Shown piece by piece: positions 37,929 through 47,144 of a stretch of 64,000 nucleotides of DNA. The notes under the pieces are model-generated. The model had not been told where the DNA came from, searched no databases, and worked only from the letters and a program-made list of their open reading frames with translations. A program made the position numbers and the translations under genes. This DNA comes from Acinetobacter colistiniresistens (GTDB lineage Bacteria > Pseudomonadota > Gammaproteobacteria > Pseudomonadales > Moraxellaceae): assembly GCF_024582815.1 (NCBI RefSeq), contig NZ_CP102099.1, forward strand, positions 3,720,001 through 3,784,000, given 5' to 3'. Numbering within the stretch: the stretch's first letter is position 1; each line of letters opens with the position of its first letter.

Positions 37929-39392
37929 CTAACAGAAACTTAAACTCCCATAGCAGTTTGGCGCAAAATTTTGTCCATTCAACTGCAAATTAGATAAATT
38001 CATCTGCAACGCTGCAACATTCGACAAGTCTAAATTTCCAATATCCACATCCAAACCATTACCCGTCATGACACCAAGAAGATCATTTGTTCGCGCAGGA
38101 TTCTGTTTTAAGTAATCTCCAGCTTTTGTAGCAAACTGCCCCAACAATGGTTCAATACTCAGTCTTTGTGTCGGTTCAACTCGTCCAATACTTACAGGAT
38201 CTTGTAAAGCAAGCCACCATCCAGATTGAGCAATATTTGCGGCATCAGAATCTGGCCACAAAATATTTTGCTTTTGCAAACTTAAAGAGGCTGCCGAATT
38301 AATCTCTAAGCGATGAATAAATCCTAAAGCCTCTTGAAAGTTGACCGTTGCTTTCGCTCCATTTACAGAGCCGCTCATTTTAATATTGCTAAACTGCCGC
38401 CCTTCCCATGCAACTAGACATGTTGGTGCTAAAGTTAAATTTCTACATCCTGTAATCACGGCATCAACTGGATTACCCGCGGTATACACTGCAGTTGTTG
38501 TTCCATTTGCATCTGTTGTAGTTCTACCTGATGCAGGGTAATCACTTCCTGTTCCTAAATTAATTGTTGGAATATTGACGGTTGCATTTAAACCTATTGA
38601 GCTATTCCTTTTACCATTGACGACAATTTGTGGATTTTCAAACGGAAGATTATTCATTTCTGGAATACTAAAACCACCACCATTTGTTCTGAAATCGGCA
38701 TCAGCTAAGTCAACCAATACATTTGCGATTAAACGCCCTTCAATCGGATAGGTCGCTAAACTCATATATTGTGCTGCTGTATTAGCATAACCCTTAACTT
38801 TACTTTGCTCTATTTCGGTATCCCCAATTCCAGATCGAACTTTCATATACCCAGAAAGACTATTGATTCCATTGGGCGTAGTCGAGTTTTCTGTGCCCAG
38901 TGACAATAATCCTAAAACCTTTTCAGCACTTAATCTGAGTCCAACCACATTTCGAGTCGAGGCCTGATTTGGATTTTGAATCGCAAATTCAATAAAAGGA
39001 TTGGTTAATTTTGCACTTGAACCTGCTCTACCGTCACGTGTATCAGAAACGCCACTGAGACTTAAATGATCTATATCAATATCGCATCCACCTGCTCCAT
39101 TTGCGCCACCACAGCCTAACTGTAATTTCTTGATATTGGCATTCAGTTCTAATTCCGCTTCCATTCCTAAACGATAAAAACCAAGATTTGGATCGCCATC
39201 TGTACGCTGACTTTCTAAATTTTTAGTATCACTAGGAGCAATATAAGACATACTCAACAAAGCCTGCCCTGTGGTTGCAGACATTTCAGTATCTGATAAA
39301 CGATGCAACGTTGTAGACGCTGCATAAGCAGAATTTAAGCACAAGCTACCTAGAGTCAACATTGCAAAATGAAGGGATTTAAAGCCTTGCAT
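37929..39392 (-). CDS. Exported GQ-motif protein B4 with CYGSLSFC C-terminus
   Basis: 487 residues. Signal peptide MQGFKSLHFAMLTLGSLCLNSAYA, motif LHRLSDTEMSATTGQALLSM, GFYRLGMEAELELNANIKKL, CGGANGAGGC, PNQASTRNVVGLRLSAEK, SGWWLALQDPVSIG, C-terminus NCYGSLSFC. Closest to B3 in the middle (KVLGLLSLGTENSTTPNGIN). ATG 39392 has a strong GGAGGTG ribosome site. First of the B array; the 417 bases upstream probably hold its promoter. Confidence 0.85.
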   Translation of the reverse strand: MQGFKSLHFAMLTLGSLCLNSAYAASTTLHRLSDTEMSATTGQALLSMSYIAPSDTKNLESQRTDGDPNLGFYRLGMEAELELNANIKKLQLGCGGANGAGGCDIDIDHLSLSGVSDTRDGRAGSSAKLTNPFIEFAIQNPNQASTRNVVGLRLSAEKVLGLLSLGTENSTTPNGINSLSGYMKVRSGIGDTEIEQSKVKGYANTAAQYMSLATYPIEGRLIANVLVDLADADFRTNGGGFSIPEMNNLPFENPQIVVNGKRNSSIGLNATVNIPTINLGTGSDYPASGRTTTDANGTTTAVYTAGNPVDAVITGCRNLTLAPTCLVAWEGRQFSNIKMSGSVNGAKATVNFQEALGFIHRLEINSAASLSLQKQNILWPDSDAANIAQSGWWLALQDPVSIGRVEPTQRLSIEPLLGQFATKAGDYLKQNPARTNDLLGVMTGNGLDVDIGNLDLSNVAALQMNLSNLQLNGQNFAPNCYGSLSFC

Positions 39393-39809
39393 AACCCACC
39401 TCCGTGTTTAGCACATCCATATTTGTTTATTTTTATAATGTTTTTATATCAATTAATCACAGGAGATTTTCTAATCCATTATCTGCTGTGAAGCTGTATA
39501 AAAACGAATCATCTCTAAATAATATATTAATTATTCTAAAATACTAGTTTTATTTTTCTAAACAATTTAGGCCATAAATATAAAATTTATTTAAATAGGT
39601 CACTTAAAAATCTCACTCTACTTGCATAGAATAAGTTACACTCCAACCCTCATTTATATGTTAAGCGCTTGACATATATTAAAAACAGATCTACAAGTCA
39701 CATATATAATTTATCTAAGCATGATATTAGGTCATAACAAAAGAATAGCTCTATTCTAAAATATAGATTATTAATAATATTTACAGAAAATATTAATCGT
39801 TGATTTAAC
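39393..39809. other. AT-rich gap between B4 and tpsB
   Basis: 417 bases without a coding frame. It should carry the B4 promoter and the end of the tps transcript. I see no GC-rich terminator for tpsB. A TTGACA at 39669 points the wrong way. No clear copy of the B upstream box is present. Confidence 0.5.
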
Positions 39810-41513
39810 TTAAAATCTCCAACCTACCCCAAATTGAAATCGTGGTTGCTGATCCTGATCACTCTTTGCTGCCGAGGTAGTTCGCCATGCAAGCGTGGCA
39901 TTGTAATCAAAGTCCTGAGAGCCACCACCAAAACCAATCCCAGTGCTTGCCAGAGCACGGGTATTTTTGTCGTTAAGATACGGATTTTTATTTTGCTGTA
40001 TTCGCCCAAAATCTTGGAATAGATACGTATTTAGCCATGGTGTTAGTTGGTAGTAAAAATTAATTGATACTCCCCAGCCTTGATCACCAAGCCCTTCTGC
40101 CGCTGGATAAGCACGCATCTGGCTCAAAGAAAGTTTTTCCGCTGAATCAAGATTTTTAGATGCAAGCTGTCCATATAACTCACTGGTGAACCATGAGGAT
40201 GCGGTTAATCTTTGCTGTCTAGCAAGTTTCAGTTCATATTTATTGAAACTGCCTTGGGTCCTTGCCGATAATCGATCAATATTCAAAGCCGATGGGCTTT
40301 GTATGTCCAGGTTGCCAATGGTCGTAATTAATTCAAGCTGATTGATTCCCCCTTTTATCTCACCAACGCCCCAATCATCCATGCGACTAAAACTTAATGC
40401 AATTCGACTCGCCTCGATCTGTTTGAATGTCTCTGTATCTGTTAAAGCAATTTCATCAAATAGCTTTCTTTTTTCGGCTAACAGCTTCAAATTCAGATTC
40501 GACTTTTGGCTTCGGATTAATGGATAAACAAGGTTTAAATTATAGTTTTCAGATCTTCCTTTTGCCTCTAACTGCTTAAATTGCTCACCAAGCTCATATT
40601 GAGTTCTACTATAACCACCGCCTAACCATAAACCCGTTCCTGTTACAGGAAATCGAGCATTTAGACTTCCAGAAACCAAGTCCTGATTACTGCCAAGTAG
40701 TTGAGCAGATAACTTCTCTCCATAGCCCAGCAAGCTATTACTTTCGAGATAGCCTGAAAGTCGATATTTTCCTGTATAGCGACTACCAGAGTTATCAATC
40801 CCGATTCGCCCAAACCAAGTCTGTTGTTCTAGAACATCCAAAACAAGGTCTGTTTGCCCAGTCTGTTCGCCAGCCTGTAAGTTTGCTTGGATTTGCCCCA
40901 CGCCCGATAAATCTGAAATAAGCAACAAAGTCTTATTACTTTGCTGTTGTTGCAAGGCTTGATGATGAGGGAGTTGATCTGTGTAGCGTTGAATCACCTT
41001 ATCTTTAATTTTAGACTGATTATTTAAAATAACCTTCCCCAGTTGGCCTTCAAGCACACGAATAATTAATGTTCCATTTTCTAGTTTTTGCTTGGGCAAA
41101 TATGCTTTCGCTAAAAAATACCCCTGCTTCTTATAATATTGGGTAATTTTTTCTGCGCCGAACTGTAAATCGGCCATAACATTATTTTTGTTTTCTAGTG
41201 ACTTGACTAAATCATGCAAAATCGTTGTCGCAATTTGCTGATTGCCTTCTATCTGGATTTTTGTGACCCATATGGGGGTCTGATCCTGACTATAATTTTG
41301 CTGCGATGAATCAGAACCAAAGTACTGTTGATCTGTTTTAGGTATTTCTTTGAATTGTTCAGGACTTAATTGCTGAGTAATAGTACCACTATCAGGAATC
41401 ACAATTTCGGCATGAACCATAGAAGACATAACCACTAAAACACTCATCCCACTGATCATTCGAAGAGTTTTTTGATTATGTCTGGCTACTTGTTTTCGTA
41501 AATAAAATTTCAT
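39810..41513 (-). CDS. TpsB outer-membrane transporter (ShlB/FhaC/HecB family)
   Basis: Exports its TpsA partner through the outer membrane. 567 residues: signal peptide ending VHA, an N-terminal linker, two POTRA domains (IWVTKIQIEGNQQIA ... QYYKKQGYFLAKAYLP; TLIIRVLEGQLGKV), then a 16-strand barrel (FGRIGIDNSGSRYTGKYRLS) that ends in FGVGWRF, the terminal-Phe signal for the BAM complex. It follows tpsA by 85 bases with a hairpin in between. Complete. Confidence 0.93.
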   Translation of the reverse strand: MKFYLRKQVARHNQKTLRMISGMSVLVVMSSMVHAEIVIPDSGTITQQLSPEQFKEIPKTDQQYFGSDSSQQNYSQDQTPIWVTKIQIEGNQQIATTILHDLVKSLENKNNVMADLQFGAEKITQYYKKQGYFLAKAYLPKQKLENGTLIIRVLEGQLGKVILNNQSKIKDKVIQRYTDQLPHHQALQQQQSNKTLLLISDLSGVGQIQANLQAGEQTGQTDLVLDVLEQQTWFGRIGIDNSGSRYTGKYRLSGYLESNSLLGYGEKLSAQLLGSNQDLVSGSLNARFPVTGTGLWLGGGYSRTQYELGEQFKQLEAKGRSENYNLNLVYPLIRSQKSNLNLKLLAEKRKLFDEIALTDTETFKQIEASRIALSFSRMDDWGVGEIKGGINQLELITTIGNLDIQSPSALNIDRLSARTQGSFNKYELKLARQQRLTASSWFTSELYGQLASKNLDSAEKLSLSQMRAYPAAEGLGDQGWGVSINFYYQLTPWLNTYLFQDFGRIQQNKNPYLNDKNTRALASTGIGFGGGSQDFDYNATLAWRTTSAAKSDQDQQPRFQFGVGWRF

Positions 41514-41546
41514 TGTGACTCTAATTCATTCAATATCTTATTTTTA

Positions 41547-41574
41547 AAGACCAGAAGCTTCGGCCTCTGGTCTT
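41547..41574 (-). terminator. Intercistronic hairpin between tpsA and tpsB
   Basis: AAGACCAGA (41547-41555) pairs with TCTGGTCTT (41566-41574); the inner GC pairs close a TTCG tetraloop. The T run after it is weak. It may partially end transcription or protect the mRNA, keeping TpsB lower than TpsA. Confidence 0.6.
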
Positions 41575-41598
41575 ATATTTTAATAATCTGTTTTAATC

Positions 41599-44500
41599 TC
41601 AATGATTATAGCGAAGCCATGGGGTTTTGTGATTTTCATCAATTACCCATGTCGAAGTTGAATTTGGGACAGAGACATCAGCAATGTCCCACCCTGTAAA
41701 GGTCAGGATTTTTTGCATTTCTGCTGTATTTTTTCCAACCCCTCCTGCACTGGTAGATTGTCCTGAAGTTTCAGTGTTCCAATAGCTATTTTTAGCGATA
41801 GAGATACCATTATTATTACCAATGAGCCCACCTGTATAGACTGTCCCACTAACCCAACCAGAAGAAAAACTATTCTCAACATTTGCCAGATTATTCGAAG
41901 AAGTGCCTCCTAGTAAGCCACCAGTAGAATTCTCTCCTGTCACATTGCCCACGGCATAGGTATTTACAAGGCTGCCCCCTTGTATATTTCCAAGTAGGCC
42001 ACCAGTATATTGATATCCTTTTACTGCTCCGCTGGCATAACTCGAAGATATCTCACCTAAAAAGTTAGCACCAACCAACCCTCCTACATTTTTATTAGCT
42101 TCAACTCTCCCTGTCGCATAAGTATTACTTATCTCACCTCCAGTTACCCATTTTTCATTAGAACCCGCTAGGCCACCGACATTTTCCTGTCCTTTTACAT
42201 CTCCTGTCGCATAACTATCCTTTATTGTCTGTCTATTCTTCCCGACCAATCCACCGACATAATTTTCACCGTTTACAATACCTGTAGCTGAGCTATTTAT
42301 AATTTCAGTCCCATTAAAACCCACTAGACCGCCTACATAATTTGTTCCGTTCACTTGCCCCTGAGCTGAACTGTCCCGGATAATACTTTCTGATAAATTA
42401 TTCCCTACTAGACCACCTGTATATTCGGTTCCAGTGACATGACCTGTTGTATAACTATTTTCAATTTCAGTTTTATGCTGTGTGCTTGGGAAGTTGTTAC
42501 TAATTGAACCAACCAGGCCTCCTGTCTTGGATGCTCCATTCACATCTCCAGTAGCGTGGCTGTTCTTGATCTTGACCGCCCCGTTAATTGAAGCAATAAG
42601 TCCACCAGTAGATGCAAGATAAGTATCATCAAAAGCACTTACGTTCCCTGTGGCATAACTTTGTTCAACGGTTGCTATCGAATCTATATCACGGCTTGGA
42701 TTATTATAAGAGGCTTCGAGTCCAACAAATCCGATTAATCCACCTGCTTGAACTTTACCGTGCAGATTTCCCGTTGCATAACTCTGATAAATTTGGGTAT
42801 TACCCTGAGCATATCTTAATACACCAACCAGTCCCCCCAAATATTCAACATTGCCCCAGATATTTCCTGTTGCATAACTGCGAATAATGTCATTATTGAC
42901 CTGCTCACCAACTAAGCCACCTACTCCATATGAACCAGCACTTTCTGAATCAATACTCCCCGTAGCATAGCTATCTTTAATCAGACTGAAACTTTGACCA
43001 ACCAGTCCCCCTATATTGGTCGCATTTACTGAAGGAGCAATATTAGAAATTTTAATATTTCCAGTCGCATAAGAATTTAAAATCGATGCCGCAGTTTGCT
43101 GGTTACTGGCATTCCTGTCACCACTCTTACCAATAAGTCCCCCTACTTTTGATACCCCCTCTATAGAATTCGAACTGAAAATGTTTTTAGCAACTCCAGA
43201 TTTTTGGAATCCGATCAGCCCTCCGACATTACTGCTTCCTTTTATTGAACCATTGGTAGTTCCAATATCTCTGATTATATTGGTTGTGGCACCAAATAAT
43301 CCTATCGAATGAAAGCTAAAAGTTGCAGGTAACTCTGTTGGCAATGCCAATAGCAATTGATCAGGTCTATTAATATGAAGCCCAGTAACAGAATGCCCTA
43401 AACCATGAAAATTTCCAGTAAAAGGTTGATTGATCAGACCTTGAGAAATACTCATTCCTCCCGGAGCATTTGGATCATTGTTTATCGTTACTGTTTCAAT
43501 ATAATCCCCGATAGGTTTAAATCCCTTACCACCATTCCAGTTCACGGTATCAGAAGCATCAATATTACTGCCTAGGACATAATTTCCTGTCAGGTTATTG
43601 TTCATTCCTTGCAAGGTATTGATATTGGCATCACCCTCTTCACCTAGATCATTGATCACAATGTAGGAAGTTCCATTAATCAATAAGGTCGGGGATGAAC
43701 CACTGATATTAATCTTGGCGCCATTATTTAGGTTGTAATCCGAACCCGCACCATAATTCATGGCAAGCTTGGCCTTATCTCCACTTAAATCCAAGTCACT
43801 ATTAAAGTTAATATCTTTGTTTGCGCTTAGTGTAAGTGCTGTATTGGCATTCCAACTGGTGGCATCATTGATATTAATATTGCCTTGGCCTTCGGCTGTA
43901 CCCATCGCATTTAAGCTCACATTACCTTTGTTTAAAGCATCACCCAAGGTGCTACTGCTGACACTGCCACCAAAGAAATCGACATCGATATTTTTAGCTT
44001 TCAGTTCCCAACCACTGCTGGTCGGCGGTAAGCTGCTCGCACTATTACGCTGTGTTGTGATATTCGTGCCTGAACTGACATGAACCTCTGCCGCAGCAGT
44101 TTTGATTTGCCCACCATTGCCTCCATTCGGAGCCGATGCATCTAGCGTACCGCTGACATTTACCGTACCACTACTTAAATCACTGCCAAGCTCAATCACG
44201 CCACGGACATTGTTCACCGTTTGCGCTTGGATCACCCCAACACTGTTCACTACGGCATTGCTTAATTCATCAATCCCTTTTGCAGTCAGGATCACTTTAC
44301 CACCATCGGCTTGAATCATGCCGCCTGAGTTAATCAAGGCTTGTGCCTTGCCCTGATTAATGGTGTAACCCAATAAACTACCATTATTTAGATTCAGGGT
44401 GATATCTCCACCAGCCGCTAATAATACATTGCCCTGCGTTGCATTAATCGTGCCTGTGTGTTTTACCGTTGGTGCAATCAAGGCCACTGTACCACCTGTA

Positions 44501-45099
44501 GGCACGGTGATTTTGCCGCGGTTCTCAACGGTTTTGTTATTGCTGGTATTGGTAAAATTAAATAGATTATTATTAAAATCGTTGTTGCTCAAATTCAGGG
44601 TCGATGCCACCAAACCTGCCGTATTGACCTGCGAGGTGCTGCCAAATAACACCCCATTCGGGTTAATAATAAATACCTGTCCATTGGCATTTAGCTGACC
44701 ATTTAAATTGGATGCACTTGTCCCCGTGACGCGATTTAAGGTAATCGAGCTGCTATTTGGTTGCACGAAATTCACGATTTCATTGCTATTGGTGGAAAAA
44801 CTGCTCCAGTCAATCGCGGCTTTTGCGGTTGACTGGTTAATGGTGGTGGTGGTTCCTGCGGTTGAAATCGTGGCTGTTCCTGAACTGACCACTCCACCTG
44901 TTGGTCCTGCAAATGCAATACTGGCACTCAGCACATTCACCGCAAAGAATGCTGCTCGTTTTACTGTATGAGCAATAGAGGTTTTAGATTTGATTGTTGT
45001 TGTTGATTGCGTTGCAACCACGCCCCCTTTCGCCATTTCACTCACTGCTTGCCAGCAAAGATATGTCGCATTCCATACTAGTTGATAGATCTTATTCAC
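41599..45099 (-). CDS. TpsA filamentous hemagglutinin-like exoprotein with GLUG repeats
   Basis: 1166 residues from GTG 45099 (AGGTGAG seven bases upstream; the longer GTG at 45111 adds four residues). It opens with an extended signal peptide region, NKIYQLVWNATYLCWQAVSE, ends its signal near SASIAFA, then has the TPS secretion domain with NGQVFIINPNGVLFG. After about residue 600 come more than a dozen imperfect GLUG repeats (VGGLVGxN... SYATGxVxG). It closes with SYWNTETSGQSTSAGGVGKN and TPWLRY. No toxin domain is seen, so an adhesin or biofilm role is likely. Partner TpsB is next. The promoter region is cut short by an IS982 copy 78 bases upstream. Confidence 0.92.
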   Translation of the reverse strand: MNKIYQLVWNATYLCWQAVSEMAKGGVVATQSTTTIKSKTSIAHTVKRAAFFAVNVLSASIAFAGPTGGVVSSGTATISTAGTTTTINQSTAKAAIDWSSFSTNSNEIVNFVQPNSSSITLNRVTGTSASNLNGQLNANGQVFIINPNGVLFGSTSQVNTAGLVASTLNLSNNDFNNNLFNFTNTSNNKTVENRGKITVPTGGTVALIAPTVKHTGTINATQGNVLLAAGGDITLNLNNGSLLGYTINQGKAQALINSGGMIQADGGKVILTAKGIDELSNAVVNSVGVIQAQTVNNVRGVIELGSDLSSGTVNVSGTLDASAPNGGNGGQIKTAAAEVHVSSGTNITTQRNSASSLPPTSSGWELKAKNIDVDFFGGSVSSSTLGDALNKGNVSLNAMGTAEGQGNININDATSWNANTALTLSANKDINFNSDLDLSGDKAKLAMNYGAGSDYNLNNGAKINISGSSPTLLINGTSYIVINDLGEEGDANINTLQGMNNNLTGNYVLGSNIDASDTVNWNGGKGFKPIGDYIETVTINNDPNAPGGMSISQGLINQPFTGNFHGLGHSVTGLHINRPDQLLLALPTELPATFSFHSIGLFGATTNIIRDIGTTNGSIKGSSNVGGLIGFQKSGVAKNIFSSNSIEGVSKVGGLIGKSGDRNASNQQTAASILNSYATGNIKISNIAPSVNATNIGGLVGQSFSLIKDSYATGSIDSESAGSYGVGGLVGEQVNNDIIRSYATGNIWGNVEYLGGLVGVLRYAQGNTQIYQSYATGNLHGKVQAGGLIGFVGLEASYNNPSRDIDSIATVEQSYATGNVSAFDDTYLASTGGLIASINGAVKIKNSHATGDVNGASKTGGLVGSISNNFPSTQHKTEIENSYTTGHVTGTEYTGGLVGNNLSESIIRDSSAQGQVNGTNYVGGLVGFNGTEIINSSATGIVNGENYVGGLVGKNRQTIKDSYATGDVKGQENVGGLAGSNEKWVTGGEISNTYATGRVEANKNVGGLVGANFLGEISSSYASGAVKGYQYTGGLLGNIQGGSLVNTYAVGNVTGENSTGGLLGGTSSNNLANVENSFSSGWVSGTVYTGGLIGNNNGISIAKNSYWNTETSGQSTSAGGVGKNTAEMQKILTFTGWDIADVSVPNSTSTWVIDENHKTPWLRYNH

Positions 45100-45177
45100 A
45101 ATTATTCTCACCTGTTCTTAATATTTTAAAAATTGCGGTTTATTTTTAGCATATCTTCTTTATTGTTTGATTAATTA

Positions 45178-46151
45178 ACCCGAATCGCGGATAAGAAATT
45201 GACTTGAAAAATAAGAGGACTAGAGCCATCAGTTGAGTTACCACACCAAACTCACAACTCTAGTCCTGATGTTCAATAGTACCGAATTATTCTGCGTAAT
45301 TGATGATTTTTTTCTTAAATTTGAATCAACTTATTGGGAGTTTCTCAAACAAAACTGTGGTTCCTTAAGAATCAGAACTGCTCAACTCAAAATTTCAGAA
45401 ATCTGCTTTATTGCCATTTGGTACAAATGCTCTCATTTCAATAATTTCAAAGCCTTTTTCACCTGGTTAAAAGAAGATAAAAGCCATTTATTTAAGTACT
45501 TGCCTTGCTATCAAAGGATGATTCATCTGATCAATATGCACCAATTGGCCCTACACGCTTTACATGTGGCGCTGATGAAAGACCAAACTACACAATATTT
45601 ATGGATTGATTCAACAACTCTGCCAGTTTGTAAAAATCAACGGATTCAGCGTCATAAATCATTAGTCCAAATTGCATCACGTGGTAGAAGCTCAATGGGC
45701 TGGTTTTATGGCTGTAAATTACATATTGCGATGAATCAATTTGGTGAAATTGCCTGTTCTGCTTTATCGAATGGACATGTTGCTGACATAAAAATGGTTG
45801 AGCAATTGGTTGCTGGTATAGAAGCAAAACTTTACGGGGATCGAGGTTACATCAGCCAAGAATTAAAAATCAGATTGAAAGATCAAGGTATTGATTTAAT
45901 TACTTATCATCGAAAGAATATGCAGGCTATTCAACTCTGTGCATCAGATGAATATCACCTAAGACAACGCAATAAGATAGAAACATTATTCAGTTTATTG
46001 AAGGGGCAATACAATTTAGTGACGAGTAAAGCACGTAGTATTCATGGATTTCTTGGAGGAATTTATGCCTCGCTATGCGCATATCAATTAACCCATCAAA
46101 ATAAGCCAACAATTCAAATTAAGGAATCATCGGCTTAAGCAGGATCCGGGT
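45178..46151 (+). mobile_element. IS982-family insertion sequence with 6-bp target duplications
   Basis: 974-bp element. Ends ACCCGAATC... and ...GATCCGGGT form imperfect inverted repeats (ACCCGrATC..G..TAAG). TAATTA flanks both sides (45172-45177 and 46152-46157). The element points away from tpsA and lies 78 bases upstream of its start codon. Ends and transposase are intact, so it is probably active or recently active. Confidence 0.9.
45269..46138 (+). CDS. IS982-family transposase
   Basis: DDE transposase, about 289 residues from ATG 45269 (a TTG at 45233 in the same frame would add 12). The first Asp is in YLWIDSTTLPVCKNQRIQ, then RGRSSMGWFYGCKLHI, the second Asp in AKLYGDRGYIS, and the Glu in RNKIETLFSLLKGQ. 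Uninterrupted frame filling the element, ending 13 bases before the right end. Confidence 0.93.
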   Translation: MFNSTELFCVIDDFFLKFESTYWEFLKQNCGSLRIRTAQLKISEICFIAIWYKCSHFNNFKAFFTWLKEDKSHLFKYLPCYQRMIHLINMHQLALHALHVALMKDQTTQYLWIDSTTLPVCKNQRIQRHKSLVQIASRGRSSMGWFYGCKLHIAMNQFGEIACSALSNGHVADIKMVEQLVAGIEAKLYGDRGYISQELKIRLKDQGIDLITYHRKNMQAIQLCASDEYHLRQRNKIETLFSLLKGQYNLVTSKARSIHGFLGGIYASLCAYQLTHQNKPTIQIKESSA

Positions 46152-46467
46152 TAATTAATATATTTTCCTGACCAATGGTTAAAACATCACCAAGTAATAA
46201 AGTAAATCAGCTCGAGCGAGTAAGTTTGAAATGTCTGTATGAAGGAAGAAGAGCAAAGGCAATGGTGAAATAAGAATCTTATTTAGAATGATAAAAACCA
46301 CCCCCATTAAAAATGAGAAAATATTAAAAATAAAAGTAGAAAGAGCGTTATTATTTTTAAAGTAAGTAAATTTGAACATCAGTATTAAAATTATTATTCA
46401 ATTCTTAGTTAGAACGTTTTAACCATTGACCCATTGATCAATGGTTAAAATTTAGAATGATTAAAAA
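46152..46467. other. Gap between IS982 and dcd with repeated CAATGGTTAAAA
   Basis: 316 AT-rich bases. CAATGGTTAAAA occurs at 46173-46184 and again at 46439-46450; the second copy also pairs with TTTTAACCATTG at 46417 to form a 13-bp stem, without a T run. A 66-codon hydrophobic frame on the minus strand (46179-46379) lacks a ribosome site and is not supported as a gene. Confidence 0.45.
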
Positions 46468-47037
46468 TTAGGTCTTTGGTAATGTCACACCAGTTTGGCC
46501 TTGGTATTTACCGCCACGATCTTTATATGAAGTTTCACACACTTCATCGCTTTCAAAGAACAACATCTGTGCAACACCTTCACCGGCATAAATACGTGCA
46601 GGTAAATTGGTTGTATTTGAGAACTCAAGGGTAACGTGACCTTCCCACTCTGGTTCTAACGGCGTTACGTTCACGATAATCCCGCAACGTGCATAAGTCG
46701 ACTTACCTAAGCAAACAGTTAAAACATTACGTGGAATACGGAAGTATTCAATGGTGCGCGCCAAAGCAAATGAGTTGGGTGGAATAATGCATACATCAGA
46801 TTCGATATCGATAAAGCTTTTATCATCGAAATTCTTTGGATCGACAATCGCTGAATGAACGTTGGTAAACACTTTAAACTCGCGTGCACAACGGACATCG
46901 TAGCCATAGCTTGATACCCCATAAGAAATCAACTTTTCACCGTTTTCATCAAAACGAACTTGATTCTCTGCATAAGGTTCAATCATGCCGTGTTTTTCGC
47001 TCATTTCACGAATCCAACGATCAGATTTTATTGCCAT
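46468..47037 (-). CDS. dcd: dCTP deaminase
   Basis: Makes dUTP from dCTP for thymidylate synthesis. It has 189 residues. Motifs [41 protein letters not shown] (nucleotide site with catalytic Glu) and [10 protein letters not shown] are complete; the C-terminal lid is [14 protein letters not shown]. Single gene, cytoplasmic trimer. Confidence 0.97.
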   Translation of the reverse strand: MAIKSDRWIREMSEKHGMIEPYAENQVRFDENGEKLISYGVSSYGYDVRCAREFKVFTNVHSAIVDPKNFDDKSFIDIESDVCIIPPNSFALARTIEYFRIPRNVLTVCLGKSTYARCGIIVNVTPLEPEWEGHVTLEFSNTTNLPARIYAGEGVAQMLFFESDEVCETSYKDRGGKYQGQTGVTLPKT

Positions 47038-47144
47038 GACTTTTTATCCATAGACGAAGTTAATAATTGGCGAGTACTTTAACGTAAAATGATATCAATG
47101 AAAACAACAGCACCATCCTGTTCTTCGGGATAGCGCTGTGAAAG

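Noticed and set aside
39669..39697. TTGACA with 17-base spacing to TACAAG as a promoter
   Set aside because: It points on the plus strand into the 3' end of tpsB, with no gene to serve; probably chance in AT-rich DNA.
41750..43270. Regularly spaced similar DNA segments that could look like a repeat array or CRISPR
   Set aside because: They lie in frame in tpsA and encode imperfect GLUG protein repeats; spacing and sequence are protein-driven.
46179..46379. 66-codon hydrophobic frame on the minus strand
   Set aside because: AT-rich gap next to an IS, no ribosome site, no recognisable family; likely chance.
46417..46450. 13-bp inverted repeat as a dcd terminator
   Set aside because: No T run follows the stem on either strand; noted only as a repeat.
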